Shown here piece after piece: positions 25,884 to 37,466 of a stretch of 64,000 nt of DNA. Each line of letters starts with the position of its first letter. The first letter of the stretch is position 1. This stretch comes from Histoplasma ohiense. Its lineage: Eukaryota > Ascomycota > Eurotiomycetes > Onygenales > Ajellomycetaceae. The notes under the pieces were generated by a model that was not told the origin of the DNA, did not search any database, and was given only the letters and a program-made list of their open reading frames with translations. The position numbers were made by a program, and so were the translations under genes. The DNA lies in assembly GCA_017607445.1 (NCBI GenBank), contig JAEVHH010000007.1, forward strand, positions 186,001-250,000, read 5' to 3'.

Positions 25884-26383
25884 GGTTTGCGGGCGGTGGA
25901 TAACGGTTTGAGGATGACTAGATATTTCAACGCCCCAGCCTCGTTTATCTCCTCCTCATGGTGGCAGAAATAAAGAACGTTGGTACATCGAGCAGGTCGA
26001 GACAAATATATATGTCCACCAGCCCTTGTGTCCTTGTGCCAACTGGTCAGCTGGATGCTTCTTAGGCTGCCGTGCCAAGTTGGTGGCTAAATAAACTTTC
26101 GTCCTGCTATTGAGATGAAGACCCGGGAGGAACAAATGAATTCAGGGAATATCAATTGGAATCACATTTCGCTGCAGGAAAAACGAAGGGTAATGAAGGA
26201 TTGGTATATGTGTAAGGATTGTTGATTGTTCATGCACACGTCATTGACGGCGCCGAGCTTTTGGCCCGCCCGAAAGTTGTCACCAGCCTCAACACCCCAA
26301 CGTGAACGCTCTCCACCGTCGCTTTCCCTTCCCCCAACAGCAATATATCTGTTATACAGTATCATAACAGAGCAGCCACAGCC
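25884..26383. promoter_or_regulatory. Divergent promoter between the 5-phosphatase and dcp1
   Basis: Five hundred bases separate the start codons of two oppositely oriented genes, so both promoters must lie here. I see no gene and no assignable regulator site. Small open frames in this interval are not protein-like. Confidence 0.6.
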
Positions 26384-27445
26384 ATGACTCTCAGACGCGG
26401 TCAAAGCCGACGCAATAACGTGTCCAACAGCAATCCTCAACAACCTTCCCACCGATCTTCCCACAACCGCAATCCCTCAAACCTCGCCCAGCCCTCCGAC
26501 TACGAATCGGATATCCAAAATAACTACATCTCAGACACCCAGATTGCTGCTAATGGCTCCACGTCTATGGCCACTGACTCTTCACAGCCGAAACCCTCAA
26601 CGCGCACGAACGAAGAGCTGAACTTGGCCGTCCTCCGGCGCCACTATCCAGACATCCTCTCCATCCTTTCCCTAGCCCCGTACGCCGTAGTCTACAATTT
26701 CAGCGCTACAACGCAGCTGTGGGAGAAGAGCGGCATTGAAGGCACCATGTTCGTCTGCCAGCTGACCCAGGGCGAGCTGGGCGAGGAGCGCTATAGCGTG
26801 CTGGTCCTGAACCGGCGCGGCATGCAGAATTTCGAAGCCAATCTTGCGGACGGCGATGATGTGGAAATTACGGATGAATATGTCATTTTGAAAGTCGCGT
26901 CAACGGGTACGGAGCCTGGCGCCACTACGATCAAGGCGGCAGACGGCCACCAGTCAGTTATTTATGGGCTGTGGATCTTCTCGGAGCCCCCACCCAGCTC
27001 TACGGCGGAGACTAGGGCTTTGAATGCGCAGATTATTAAGGAGTGTGCCGTACATGGTGGGGAGAGTAGGAGATTTGCACTGGAGAGGGTTGCCGCGGAG
27101 CGGAACCAGGGTGACGCCCAGGGTCATGGAGACCAGGGGTTGTATCAGGGTGGTGTACCCATGGGCCGACAGATTTCGCTGAAGGAGTTGTTTGGGCAGC
27201 AGAGGAAACAAGATGATGAGTGGAGTGTCAAGGTCCATAGTCCCCGATTACGAACAGTCGATTCAGAGTCACAGTTAGCACAGCAGCAGCTCCACCAACA
27301 ACATCAGCAACAGCAGCAACAGCAGCAGCAGGGAGGCCAGGATTGGCCGACTCCGCCGGCTGCTCCGCCGCAACCGCCAACAACTACAGGGAATGATGTA
27401 CTTGGTGCCCTTTTCAGAAAGGCGTATCAATCTCCTGCACAGTGA
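26384..27445 (+). CDS. dcp1: mRNA-decapping enzyme subunit Dcp1
   Basis: Intronless 353-residue protein. After a disordered 80-residue N-terminus, the EVH1-type Dcp1 domain is clear at about 80-210: LNLAVLRRHYPDILSILSLA, APYAVVYNFSATTQLWEKSG, GTMFVCQLTQ and YSVLVLNRRGMQNFEANL follow the family order. The segment YGLWIFSEPPPSST lies where the domain closes. The C-terminus holds a short ISLKELFGQQRK helix, as seen in Dcp1 proteins that bind partners, a poly-Gln/His tract encoded by CAG/CAA (27,277-27,330) and an ending with VLGALFRKAYQSP. That last helix resembles the trimerisation/decapping-activator region of longer Dcp1 proteins, by inference. Dcp1 stimulates Dcp2 in 5'-3' mRNA decay in P bodies. 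It is divergent from the phosphatase and convergent with the hydrolase (187-bp gap). Confidence 0.93.
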   Translation: MTLRRGQSRRNNVSNSNPQQPSHRSSHNRNPSNLAQPSDYESDIQNNYISDTQIAANGSTSMATDSSQPKPSTRTNEELNLAVLRRHYPDILSILSLAPYAVVYNFSATTQLWEKSGIEGTMFVCQLTQGELGEERYSVLVLNRRGMQNFEANLADGDDVEITDEYVILKVASTGTEPGATTIKAADGHQSVIYGLWIFSEPPPSSTAETRALNAQIIKECAVHGGESRRFALERVAAERNQGDAQGHGDQGLYQGGVPMGRQISLKELFGQQRKQDDEWSVKVHSPRLRTVDSESQLAQQQLHQQHQQQQQQQQQGGQDWPTPPAAPPQPPTTTGNDVLGALFRKAYQSPAQ

Positions 27446-27632
27446 TTTGGAGGTTGTTTCAATGTACATTCTACAATTGTCTTGGTGCCTTGATTGGGAG
27501 GAATGGCATTAGGTAATGGCATGAGATATAGACAGGCGCCCTCCGGCTTACGTCTCCGTCATCCATAAACGTCATCTCTCTGTCGGAATGGGAGCTAATA
27601 AGAGTATGGTTCTATGCATGTGTACTGTCTAT

Positions 27633-29663
27633 CTATCTGCCTACGTGTCTATGATGAACATTTGGCAGGTTCTGTTGTCGTTGGATAATATCCCTTACCC
27701 ATCCGGCGGTCTTCTTTGCCATGATGTCACTATGTTCTATGGATGAGGAACGGGAAAGGAGTTAGCCATATGCCACAATGATTATTGGCCATCCCCCGAA
27801 CGCATAAAGTTCTTACAAGAAACAGGAGGATGATAAATTACGAAAGGATGAAGAAAACAATCAAACACTCACGGATACAGAATCCATGCACCACTCCGTC
27901 CTCGCACACCTGCATCCTGGGACCATTACTACCCGAACTACTTCCCACACCACCTCTCACTCGAATGATCTCGTCCCTCGTCCGATCAGCTACCCAGTGA
28001 TCCTGCTTCGCAAAGTAGAGCACCAGATTCAGTGGCGTCTCTTCTGAGCTTGGAGCTGACATGGGCGAGGATGCAGATGACGATGAGGCTATACCCCATA
28101 TTTCGTCACCCCATTTATCATATGTTATGTCGCGCATTTCGTCTGCGGACATGTGTCTGTGAGAGGCAGTTGATTCATTAGTAAGGAAAGACCATTTTTT
28201 TACTTCAATTCTCTGATTTCCCACGAACATTTGTGTGGGTATTTGTTGTCCCACACTTTTGATGTAAAATGTAACATCACCAAAATAGCCATTAAGACGA
28301 ATAGAGAATCATGCAACCAGTCAGAAGTTCAATACATATGGACATTATTCCATACGCGCAAATATGGAATCAAAGAAATGGACTTTTGGAAGAAGGGAAC
28401 TATAAACACGAAGCAAAATGAAAGAGTCACAAACGGAAGGGAGCATATTTTAAAAGAGTGAAACACAGTGTATATTACTTACATCGCTTGCTCAACACCC
28501 CGTGCACTCTTCAAAAACGCCACTGTTGTATCAATTGCGGTTTCCGACGGCGAACCCATAACTCTACCCACAATACTACGTAACCAGGATCCAGGCAGTA
28601 TAAATATCAGGAATTTGACGAGTAGACTTGTAAGGAACGCCAGGTAAGGCACGTAGAGAAGTTTCTGCGAATTTGAATAGCCGTTAGAAGGAAGCCCGTA
28701 CAATATTCGTAGCAGAGAGGGGACCAGGGCAAAGATTGGATAATCAGAAAACATATCATATCGCGAAGCATGGGGGGTGAATTGGCGTAAGCCCAAAGAC
28801 CGAGCGTATTTAAAGGGTTGCGGGAAGGGGAAAGGGAACAACAAAAATTCAGCACAGGGCTGAATGGAAAGGGAGCAAAAACGAACAGTCAACTTCCTCC
28901 CGGACGAACTCTGTGCAATATCAACTACGGTAGGAAAGAGGAGGATTCCGCCAACGATGTCCATACTAGCACCAATGCCCGCCCCCCCTGTATCGGCTGA
29001 TGCTCCCTTCTGCTTGATGCCCTCCCGATGCCGTCTGAGAATCTCCATAGCGATATAGGCACCGACTGAATGTCCGATCAATATCACCTTGACACCCCCA
29101 AAGTGCCGCCATCGTCCTCGATCATCGCTGAGGTCCTTTCCCCTCGTCTGCGCCCGTTTTCTCGCATGCCACGCATCCACGAAATTGTTTAGGTTCCGCT
29201 CCACATGCTCAATTTGTTTAGAGAGACTGTATAACTTGTTTGTCTTTGTTGTTGGGTGATGGTGTGCTTGCGGTTGCGATTGCGATTGTTTTTCCATCCC
29301 CCCATTTGCTTTGATATTGGTGAGGGGCGGACTACAACAACTCACATGTTTCCCGTTTTCAACAATCTCGAAACCTCCCATGCTTTTCCCATGGATGATG
29401 TATTGGGGGACTTTGCCCATGCGGCTACTGCTGGCCGTGCTGCTGTTGTTTTCGGCACTCCCGTCATCATAGTCACTATACTCGGTACTGGATATGAGAG
29501 TTGAACTCAGCAGAGACAGGAACGTATGATAGTAAGCTATCAGACCTGGATTTCCAGGGATGAAGTATAGCAGTATAGATTCGGGCTCGTCTGCTGTACA
29601 ACTCGTACCGGTGAATGTTAAAAAGCTGTTTGTGGTGATATGGGGTGTGGCTAGCTGGTTCAT
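27633..29663 (-). CDS. Lipid-droplet-associated alpha/beta hydrolase (LDAH/C2orf43-like)
   Basis: Exons 29663-28887, 28664-28483, 28156-27873 and 27736-27633 join in phase to 448 residues. Motifs are FIPGNPGLIAYYHTFL near the N-terminus (oxyanion strand), HGKSMGG-type sequence, and the nucleophile elbow VILIGHSVGAYIAMEIL (GHSVG, about residue 190). Then come SSSGRKLT and, after splicing, a hydrophobic membrane-associating segment (PYLAFLTSLLVKFLIFILPG). The acid region AKQDHWV and a late His (VVHGFCI) would complete a Ser-Asp-His triad. The first intron (28,886-28,665, 222 nt) has a length divisible by three and no in-frame stop, so naive gene models may retain it. Removing it restores the spacing of the human protein as I recall it. 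Family members associate with lipid droplets. Upstream lies the AT-rich transposon compartment, about 110 bp away. Confidence 0.88.
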
Positions 29664-30126
29664 CTCTTGTTTTCTGTTTGTGTCGATTCAGCTAGTATGG
29701 ATGATGCGAACAGTGTGAGTGGAGGTGTTGCGTTATTGTGGCGGACGTAAAGCTTGCGAAAACAGAATTTTCTGCCACCCCCTGAAAAATAATAGCAAAA
29801 CACTGCAAAAATAACCAAAATATCAATGTATCTCTAGAATCATTCAAATATCATTCAATTCATTCAAATACACATCTTTATCATCAAATACACATCTTTA
29901 TCATTGAATCTGTCAATATGCTCTGCAACATCTATCATTCTACTGTTTTGCAAGCTCATAAAGAGACTTCAACTACTCTGTGTTTTCATCTACTCAAATC
30001 ATCTATTTCAGATGTTCTGAATAATGACAAGAATTCAACTAATGATGAGAAGAAGAATAAGAAGAAGAAGAAGAAGAAAAAAAAAATAGAGTCAGAAAAT
30101 TCTCAATTTCTACAAACATCTATCTC
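29664..30126. other. Compartment boundary: from normal gene DNA to CpG-free AT-rich DNA
   Basis: Composition changes within a few tens of bases near 29,770. The last normal sequence is the short upstream region of the hydrolase gene; to the right CpG virtually vanishes. A lysine-rich open frame at 29,918-30,157 (plus; ends in a (AAG)n microsatellite at 30,047-30,089) has no recognised family and is probably a transposon remnant. Confidence 0.6.
29864..29903. repeat. Tandem duplication of a 20-bp unit
   Basis: TCAAATACACATCTTTATCA occurs twice head to tail at 29,864-29,883 and 29,884-29,903, just inside the AT-rich side of the boundary. Shorter partial copies (ATCATTCAAATA) precede it. Confidence 0.8.
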
Positions 30127-30433
30127 TGTAATGAGCATACTTCAATTAACAATTTAGTACTATTTTAAATACAGACTATGAATTGATTAAGAAAAGAAAA
30201 AGAAAAGAGATCAGAAGAAAAAATTGTATAAAAAGAGTTTTTATAAAAAAAAAATTGAAATAGAAGAATATTAGAAGCTGTTTCACAATAAAATACAGAG
30301 CAGAAGAATATTATAAACTATATAGAAGAATTATTAAAAACTATATAAATACAGAGTATACAGCAGAAGAATATTAAAAGCTATACAGAAGAATCATTAA
30401 AAACTATATAAATATAAAATACAGAGTGAAAGA
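30127..30433 (-). repeat. LTR1-family fragment (truncated)
   Basis: It begins TGTAATGAGCATACTTC and follows the 534-bp LTR1 consensus (compare 45,470-46,003), including AGAAGAATCATTAAAAAC-type repeats. It stops at 30,433, where an oppositely oriented LTR1 begins. The orientation matches that of E1 and E2 (coding strand minus). Confidence 0.7.
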
Positions 30434-30519
30434 TGTGATGAATTAACATTTGTTAGCAATTAACTTACATAATTAACTTCTGTCATTGTAATTTCATACA
30501 ACTCTTGATGTTCTTCCAC
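30434..30519 (+). repeat. Left part of an LTR1 copy split by the hAT element
   Basis: Reads TGTGATGAATTAAC..., the start of LTR1 in the plus sense. It is interrupted at 30,519; the last eight bases (TCTTCCAC, 30,512-30,519) are the target-site duplication. The rest resumes at 36,414. Confidence 0.75.
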
Positions 30520-30897
30520 TAGACTGGCCGATGAGACCATGAATTTCATGTTTGGTTTGGTTTGGTTTGATCCCAGTCCATTTCTTGGTGTGATTTCCAG
30601 TGGGATCAAAATCAGAATGAGAGTGTAAAGAGATCAAAATTTTCAGAAATAAAGTGTAAAAGAATCAGATTTAGATCTAACATGACTATTATGAAATCAA
30701 CAAAATTTATTATTTCATACAAAATGACTGACTATGAAAAATAAGAATGTGATCTGAGATTGATCATGATTTTAGCTCAAGTTTGATTCTGTTCTGATGA
30801 TTATATAATATATGACAATTGATAACAATTATTGATAACACTCACAATACATGACAATTGATAACAATTATTGATAATGCTCACAAGCTCATTAATA

Positions 30898-33297
30898 CTA
30901 TATAAAATCACACTCAATTTTTTTCTCCACTATATCATTGAAAGAGAATTCTGTCACAATAGAATTCTTATCAACAATTTTTTTTTCTTTTTCATATTTA
31001 ATCATCATCAATTTCTTTACAGTTTCTTTTTGCAATTGATTATGACAATAGTGACAAATATCTCAACTTGAGTTAAACTTTCTCTTCATATCAACTTCTG
31101 TCAATGAAATTGTCAGAATATTGTGTGTCATCATTGTCACTGTTGAGTACTGACTGCTGATCATTCTCCACAGATCTAAAATAGATTTTTCTTTGATATT
31201 AACAGAATCATCATATAGATAGCAGTCAAATTCAGTGTTGTAAGAATTTTGTTTACTCAGATTTTCAGCAGCAATCAATGAGTGCAAATTCTTAATCAAT
31301 AAATATTAATAACAGATTAATATCAATATCTCAGTGAGTATTATAAAAAACAAAGTTATTAATCAAAGAATTATGCTCTATTGACTCTTCAATTTGTGTA
31401 TTATTCTATTCATATTGTTGATAGTTGTTGTTGTAGTATGTCTGAGCTATATCAACATAGATTTGTCATTCTTCCACTGTCCAATCTCTGAGAGTATATG
31501 CATTGATTCAATGAGAGGGATCAAGTACAGCAGCAACAGTATAGTAATCAGCAAATGATTGATTGATTTTTATATAATACTCTGCAAGTTTATCTTGAGC
31601 TCTTTCAATTGCTGCAGAAATAATTCTATTTCAGAATTGCTCTTCTCATATATAAATTATCTGAGTTTTCAAATGAGTAAATAAACTGTTGTATATTCAT
31701 CAAGAAGTTTGTATCATTGATGTTACTGTAATAAACACAGTCTTTATTATTTTGTAAAAGATAAACAACAGTTCAACAATATATTTTAACTGTGCTCACT
31801 CTGTATCAGAAAGTTTCAGAGCATGAATCTTCTCTTATTCAGAATTCTGAATTCAATGATTTACAGCATCTTTTAGTCAAAGTGTTTAAACTGTCATCTT
31901 ATAGATAGAACTCCACTGTATTCAAACATTTTGTATCATATTAAAAGAAGAAACTGAGCTGTGTGTAACTTGAATATTGTGGAATTGTTGTTGTTGTTTG
32001 GGAGAAGTACTGATTGCATTGATAATGTGATGAATCTAAAAAAGATAATGAGATAGTTAGCAAATTGATCAATTTTCACTGAAGCATTATCAAATATCAT
32101 TATCTTGCAAAGAATTGATGAGAATGTGATATGAGTAACAATTTCAACATCATTCTCATCAAAACAACTGATCAGTTCTGTGTTTTCAGATTCAATATTC
32201 AGACCTTTAATCAATGCTTAAACAACAAGCTGAATAATGTGTGCAATACAGAGAATATATTCACATTTATCATTTCATCTATACAATACCAGTTTTTGTT
32301 TCAGACTCTGCATCATAATCAAGTTATTTGCTGCATTGTCTGTCATGATTGTGAGAAGATCTGATAAAATATCTCAGTAATCATTTTTAATAATTGTCAT
32401 GAAAATATCAGTCATATATTCATCTGTATGACTGCTCTTCAATTGTTCAAAGTCAATCAATTTCTCTTTATAATTTCAATCCTCATCAATGAAATAACAA
32501 ACTGCATTCAAAAAGAATAGATTGTTGATGCTTGTTCATGCATTCACTGTCAGTGATATCTTCTGTTGTTTCTTCAACAGAAGTCCAAGTTGTTGCATAT
32601 CATTGTTGTAATATGTATTCAGAGAAGAGTGGAGACTGAATTGATGAGGAATTTGAATATATGAATTAAATATTTGAAGTAAAGTTTGAAATTCTGAGTT
32701 CTCAACAGTATGCAGTGAAAGATTCAAAAATATACATAAATATAGAAGTTGTTCTTGAAAGTTGTCTGATGAAAGAGTTGAAATTGAAAGATCAGCATCA
32801 ATTCATTGTTGTTTTCATATGTTTTCCTGCAAAATAGTACATAAGCATTACCAAATATTGTTATCATTAATGAGAGTAGATGATATAAGTATCAGTTCAT
32901 GAAGAATATTCTGATGTTTTTCTCTAAGCTGTAGACAATCAGCAGATTTCAAATGTTGTGTGATTTCTTCTGATTCATGTTCACTTCAGAATGAATGTTT
33001 TTATATGAAGTTGTAATGATTACAGCAGAGAAATGACTCTTCAGTGATCTTTACAGCAATTTGTTGAAAATTTTTCTATAGATCTTTTCATTGTCTATAC
33101 TGACTTTTTCATAGATTGTATTGTTTTTCATCATCAAGAAAAAAGAAAGTGTGTATTCATCAGATTTGAAAGAGCTCATCTTGCAAGAATTTATAAACAA
33201 TATAAATTGTTTGATCCACTCTTATTTCTATAAAATCTTGAATCTTCATTAAAGAAGATGATGAATTCCCTGATTCAGCAATTACTGAAGTTGCCAT
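30898..33297 (-). pseudogene. hAT transposase relic
   Basis: The frame starts at Met 33,297 (MATSVIAESGNSSSSLMK) and ends at about 30,898. Many in-frame stops interrupt it. The C-terminal dimerisation domain is recognisable at about 31,270-30,980: ILDLWRMISSQYSTVTMM, then ILTISLTEVDMKRKFNSS, matching the conserved 'W...YP.L...A..IL.IP.....E..FS' pattern. The region of 31,900-32,700 carries helical sequence of the catalytic core, too mutated to assign D/E residues. It is inactive. Confidence 0.75.
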
Positions 33298-36200
33298 GAT
33301 GAATATAAATGATGAGAAATTATATGTGGAATGAATTCTGAGAATAATAAAGTTAAGAAATTTGTTGAGTTTTTTTTTACTCTCTTTTCATTAACCCACT
33401 CTAATTGATTAGAACACTAGTAGAATATATTTATAAACAACAACAAAATTATGATAAAATAGAAAAGAATGATAATTAAAATATTAAAGATATTATTAAG
33501 ATTTATATGAAAAGTTGATTCATTAGATATATTATCTATCTCTAATATATCACAATTCTGCAGTATGAATTTATCACCTTTCATTGTTTACTGATACTAT
33601 ATGTAAAGTCACACACACCTTACAGTATACATACATATATATATATATATATATATCATGAGTATAATATCACTATGATAATATATTCTCACAACAAAGA
33701 ATTGCATAATGTAAAATATCAAATAAAAAATTTGTAATCTCTGACAGATAATAATACAATTAATTTAACAAAAATATTAAAAAACAAATATATAAAAAAA
33801 AAATTTTTTTCTTAGATTATTTTCTCTTCTTCTTCAACTTTCTTCTTCTTCTTCTTCTTTTTTTTCTTCTTCTTCTTCTCTTTCTCTTTCTCTTTATTCT
33901 TCACAATTCAATTCTTCTCTTTCTTCTTCTCTCTCTTCTTCTTCTTCTCATTCAAGAAAACAATCATCTCAAAATCCTTCTTAGCTATCTTCTCAGATGA
34001 GAGAGAATTCTTCTTTCTTTTCATCAGATTTACTTGAGCTTCAAAGTTCTGTATCTTCTAATCTGCTGTCTCAGATTCTATCTCTGCAGTAAGCAAATTA
34101 ACATACTCAGAAAACAATGCTGTCTTCTCAATGTTCTGAATCATTGAGTATATACAAGATCTAAACAAGGTTTCAATGCTCTGATTCTCTTCAGAAGTCT
34201 GCTAATCAATTAGACAATAGAATCATTATCAAAAAGTATTATCAATAAATATATTCAAAATACAATCTATCAGCTTAAGCTTCTTTATCTCACAGACAAA
34301 TACATTTTCAATCTTTTTCTGACAGTGCTTTTTCACAGCTGTCATCTTCTCAGTTCTCTTTCTCTTTATCTTGATCTCAAATCATTCTCATAAGTGCTTC
34401 TGATTTCAGTGCTGCTGTATGAGCAACTCCACTGCTTTCTTCTTCAATTTCTCATACATTGAATCATCAGCATCATTTCTTTCATAATATTAGTCAAATT
34501 TCAGTAGAAGTGTTACTCAAAATCATTATCAATCTACTTCATTACAGAGTTTTTTCAAGATAATATAATGTGTCTTGTGATCAGTCTCTTCATATTTGAA
34601 GAATTCTTTCTCTTTTCTTTCAAGATGATGACAGTGCTTGTATGTCTTGATGATACACAGAGCCACCAAATGTTTCTTGAAGAGAAAGACAGATATATTT
34701 TCAGCAGAAGAAAGAGAGAGAAACACATTCTAATTATGATAATGAAGATTTCTAGAGAAAATAATATATTCTTTTTATAAGTTACTATCCACACAGAAAT
34801 GTGATGGGAAGAATAGAGATATATCAAAAAATTCAAGAAGAAAGAAAATCTACTTCTATATATTATAAGAAATTATATATCTCATAGCAACACTGTTTGT
34901 ATTTTTATACTACTTGTTGATATTGTGTGCTGCATGCACTCTGCAAGTTATATTATGACTGAATGCAGATGAGATGTTTCTTTGTTGCTATAGAGATTAT
35001 TTGTATATACAATCTCTCAGTTTAACATTCATATATGTTTTTCTTTTTCTTTGTTCTTTCTCTCTTCTCTCTCTAACCCATCATAATTCTGCAGCAGTAT
35101 GTTAACTATTAAAAGCAATATAAATATCTCAATGTTTTCTGCAAATGAATACTGATTGATTAATTGATTCTATCTAGCAAATTCATTGCCACAAGTCTCT
35201 GTTCTTTCTCCTCTGAAATCTACACATCTATTCTCTGTGTTCATCTTCTCTCACTTTCTGATTTCTCTTCTCTCATTTTCTGATTTCTCTTCCCTCTCTC
35301 AACAAAAAAAATAATCTGTGATAAGAGTATCTCTCATCAGAGAACAATACCAACAACTGCTGCTTTCTGTAAGACAGTATATGAGCAGTGAGTGGTGGAG
35401 TGAGAAATGATCTGAGTTCATCATCACAAGTGGCATTTCAATGCTTGCTGTGCTGTGTGAAAGATGTGCAACCCCCACTCTTGTATGAAAAAAGTGAATA
35501 AGCAGAGTATGAAATTCAAAGTAATGCTTTTTAATAACACTAGATACTGATATGAAAGTAGAAGCTATCTGTGAGATCTGTTATTATCAGAAATCTGAGA
35601 ATCTCATTTTTCTCAAGACTGTGTTTATATATCTTGTCTGAAAGATTGATGAGAGAAAGTATTACTTTCAGCATTCTGTTCTCAATGCTCTTCAAATTGC
35701 TGTGAAGACAATATTGATCACACTTTTTGAATGTATGATATCATGTGAAAACAGATGTAACAATATCTCACTAATTATTTTATAGATGGCTTTAAGATCA
35801 TGATTCATTGTGAGCAAATGACTCTCACTGTGAGAGATATTAGATTGATGATGAAGATTGCTGAAGAATTGAATAGTAATTTTTTTGATGATTATAGATT
35901 GAAAAAATGAGTTTTGTTTTATTTTTATTTTTTTTTTTTCATTATTTTTTTTTTTGCTGAAGATTTTTGTTTTTTTTTTTTTTATAATATTCTCAGTTGT
36001 TGTTTTTGTTTTTGTTTTTTAATTTTCAAAATGTCTACAGACATATAATGATATTTCTGTTGTGACATCAAAAAGATAATGATATTTGATAACACTCACA
36101 TCATAATTAGCTACCATTCAGCATAAAGGTATATGTATTATGTAATTATGAGTAAGTCATGATTTCATTTGATTCTGTTTTGTAAAATGGGATCAAACAG

Positions 36201-36405
36201 AACTGTGACTCAGAAATCAAGATAAGAACAGTATTTGAGATCTAAATATTTCTCATAAACAGTGAAATGAAATCAGAGCTATAATACAAACAGTGTAAAG
36301 TGACTGGTTTGAAAAACAATATATGGAACCAGGACCAAAATATACAAGAATGAGACCAATGCTAAAATTGATTATGATTCCATACACAGTCACACAGCCA
36401 GTCTA
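33298..36405 (-). other. 5' region of the hAT element with lysine-rich coding relic and (CTT)n microsatellite
   Basis: On the minus strand from about 34,500 to 33,800 a broken frame encodes a basic helical protein (YEKLKKKAVELLIQQH; KIKRKRTEKMTAVKKH) followed by a lysine-rich tail made by the (CTT)n/(GAA)n tract at 33,822-33,960. It may be a second hAT product; no family is recognised. T-runs cluster at 35,915-36,020. Nothing convincing lies between 34,840 and 35,900. An (AT)n run is at 33,636-33,656. Confidence 0.4.
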
Positions 36406-36413
36406 TCTTCCAC

Positions 36414-36777
36414 TCTGTGCTCTGCATTTATATAGTTTTTAATGATTCTTCTGTGTAGCTTTTAATATTCTTCTGCTCTATACTTCACATTTATATAGTC
36501 TTTAATAATTCTTCTGTATAGCTCTCAATAATTCTTTCACTCTATATTTTATATTTATATAGTTTCTAATAATTCTTCTGTATAGCTTTTAACATTCTTT
36601 TATTCTGTACTTTACTGTAAAATAATTTCTGATATTATTTTACTCTGAATTTTCTTTTATAAAAATTCTTTTTGTATAATCTTTTCTTCTGATTTCTTTT
36701 CTTTTTTCTTTTCTTAATCAATTTGTAATCTGTATTTAGAATAGTATTAGATTGTTAATTGAAATATATCTATTACA
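36414..36777 (+). repeat. Right part of the LTR1 copy split by hAT
   Basis: Continues the LTR1 begun at 30,434, running to the TTACA end at 36,777. Total length of the two parts is about 450 instead of 534, so it has lost roughly 80 bp. It is the 5' LTR of a plus-oriented element. Confidence 0.75.
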
Positions 36778-37028
36778 TTATAAATTGATTCTTCTGTATT
36801 TAAAACTTAAGTGTTTTGTTATTAGTTTTTACATCTGAGTGTATTGTTTACAGATCTGAGTATTTAATTGTTACAAGAGATTTCTTATAAGTCTGAATGC
36901 TCTTATTATTAGTTATATAGACTGTTATATTTAAATGTCTGAGATATAATCAACTGTGTTCTATAAAGAGATTCAAGTGTCTACAAACTGTAACACTGCA
37001 AATAGCATTCATAAAGAAGCTTGATAAA
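36778..37028 (+). other. 5' leader fragment of a plus-oriented LTR1 element
   Basis: Matches, in reverse complement, the leader that follows the 5' LTR in E1 and E2 (50,760-51,031; 56,520-56,787). It includes repeated 'CTGAGTG.. TTGTTAC' type blocks, and ends at AAGCTTGATAAA where the element is cut off. No gag or pol of this copy follows. Confidence 0.65.
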
Positions 37029-37059
37029 TGTAACAGATATATTTCAATTAATGATTTAA
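37029..37059 (-). repeat. LTR1 edge fragment (31 bp)
   Basis: TGTAACAGATATATTTCAAT... equals the outer edge of LTR1 and ends where the LTR2 of E4 begins. E4 therefore landed in an older LTR1 copy. Confidence 0.55.
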
Positions 37060-37292
37060 TATAAGAAACAGTTTTAAATATAATTATAGAAGTAGTGTGA
37101 AGTATATATATAGAATATTAAAAAGATAGTATTCTCTATTATTCAAAGCTAATCACTGATCTTCTAAGATCTACAGATATCAGTAAATATTATATAGATA
37201 ATATTGCCATCACATCTCATTCTTCATATTCTATATCTTTCTATTATTATATAACTATTTTCTAATATAGATATTTTCATTGTATCTATTAT
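37060..37292 (-). repeat. LTR2 copy of E4 (3' LTR)
   Basis: Colinear with the 271-bp LTR2 at 39,152-39,422 but shortened to about 233 bp and more mutated (start TG changed to TA, end TTACA changed to TTATA). Confidence 0.75.
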
Positions 37293-37466
37293 AATTATCT
37301 CTTTTTCTCAAAGGTCTGATTCTCAGAGCTTCTTATTGTAATTATACAAAGTTTATAGTGTATGCTGTATGATTGATGTTGTATAAAGTTTGCAGAGTTG
37401 AGGTTAATTCTGAAGTGCTGCTGTTTTGAAAGAATGTTTTTTCATCTCTGATGTTATTGCAGTTCA

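Larger units (their letters stand above)
30520..36405 (-). mobile_element. hAT-superfamily DNA transposon, complete ends, decayed
   Basis: Terminal inverted repeats begin TAGACTGGCCG on the left and TAGACTGGCTG on the right (reverse complement); the single difference is a C-to-T change. The element is flanked by identical 8-bp copies TCTTCCAC (30,512-30,519 and 36,406-36,413), the size made by hAT transposases. Removing it and one copy reconstitutes a continuous LTR1 sequence, which independently proves the insertion. Length is 5,886 bp. It encodes a minus-strand transposase relic, plus a lysine-rich region upstream of it. Confidence 0.88.
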
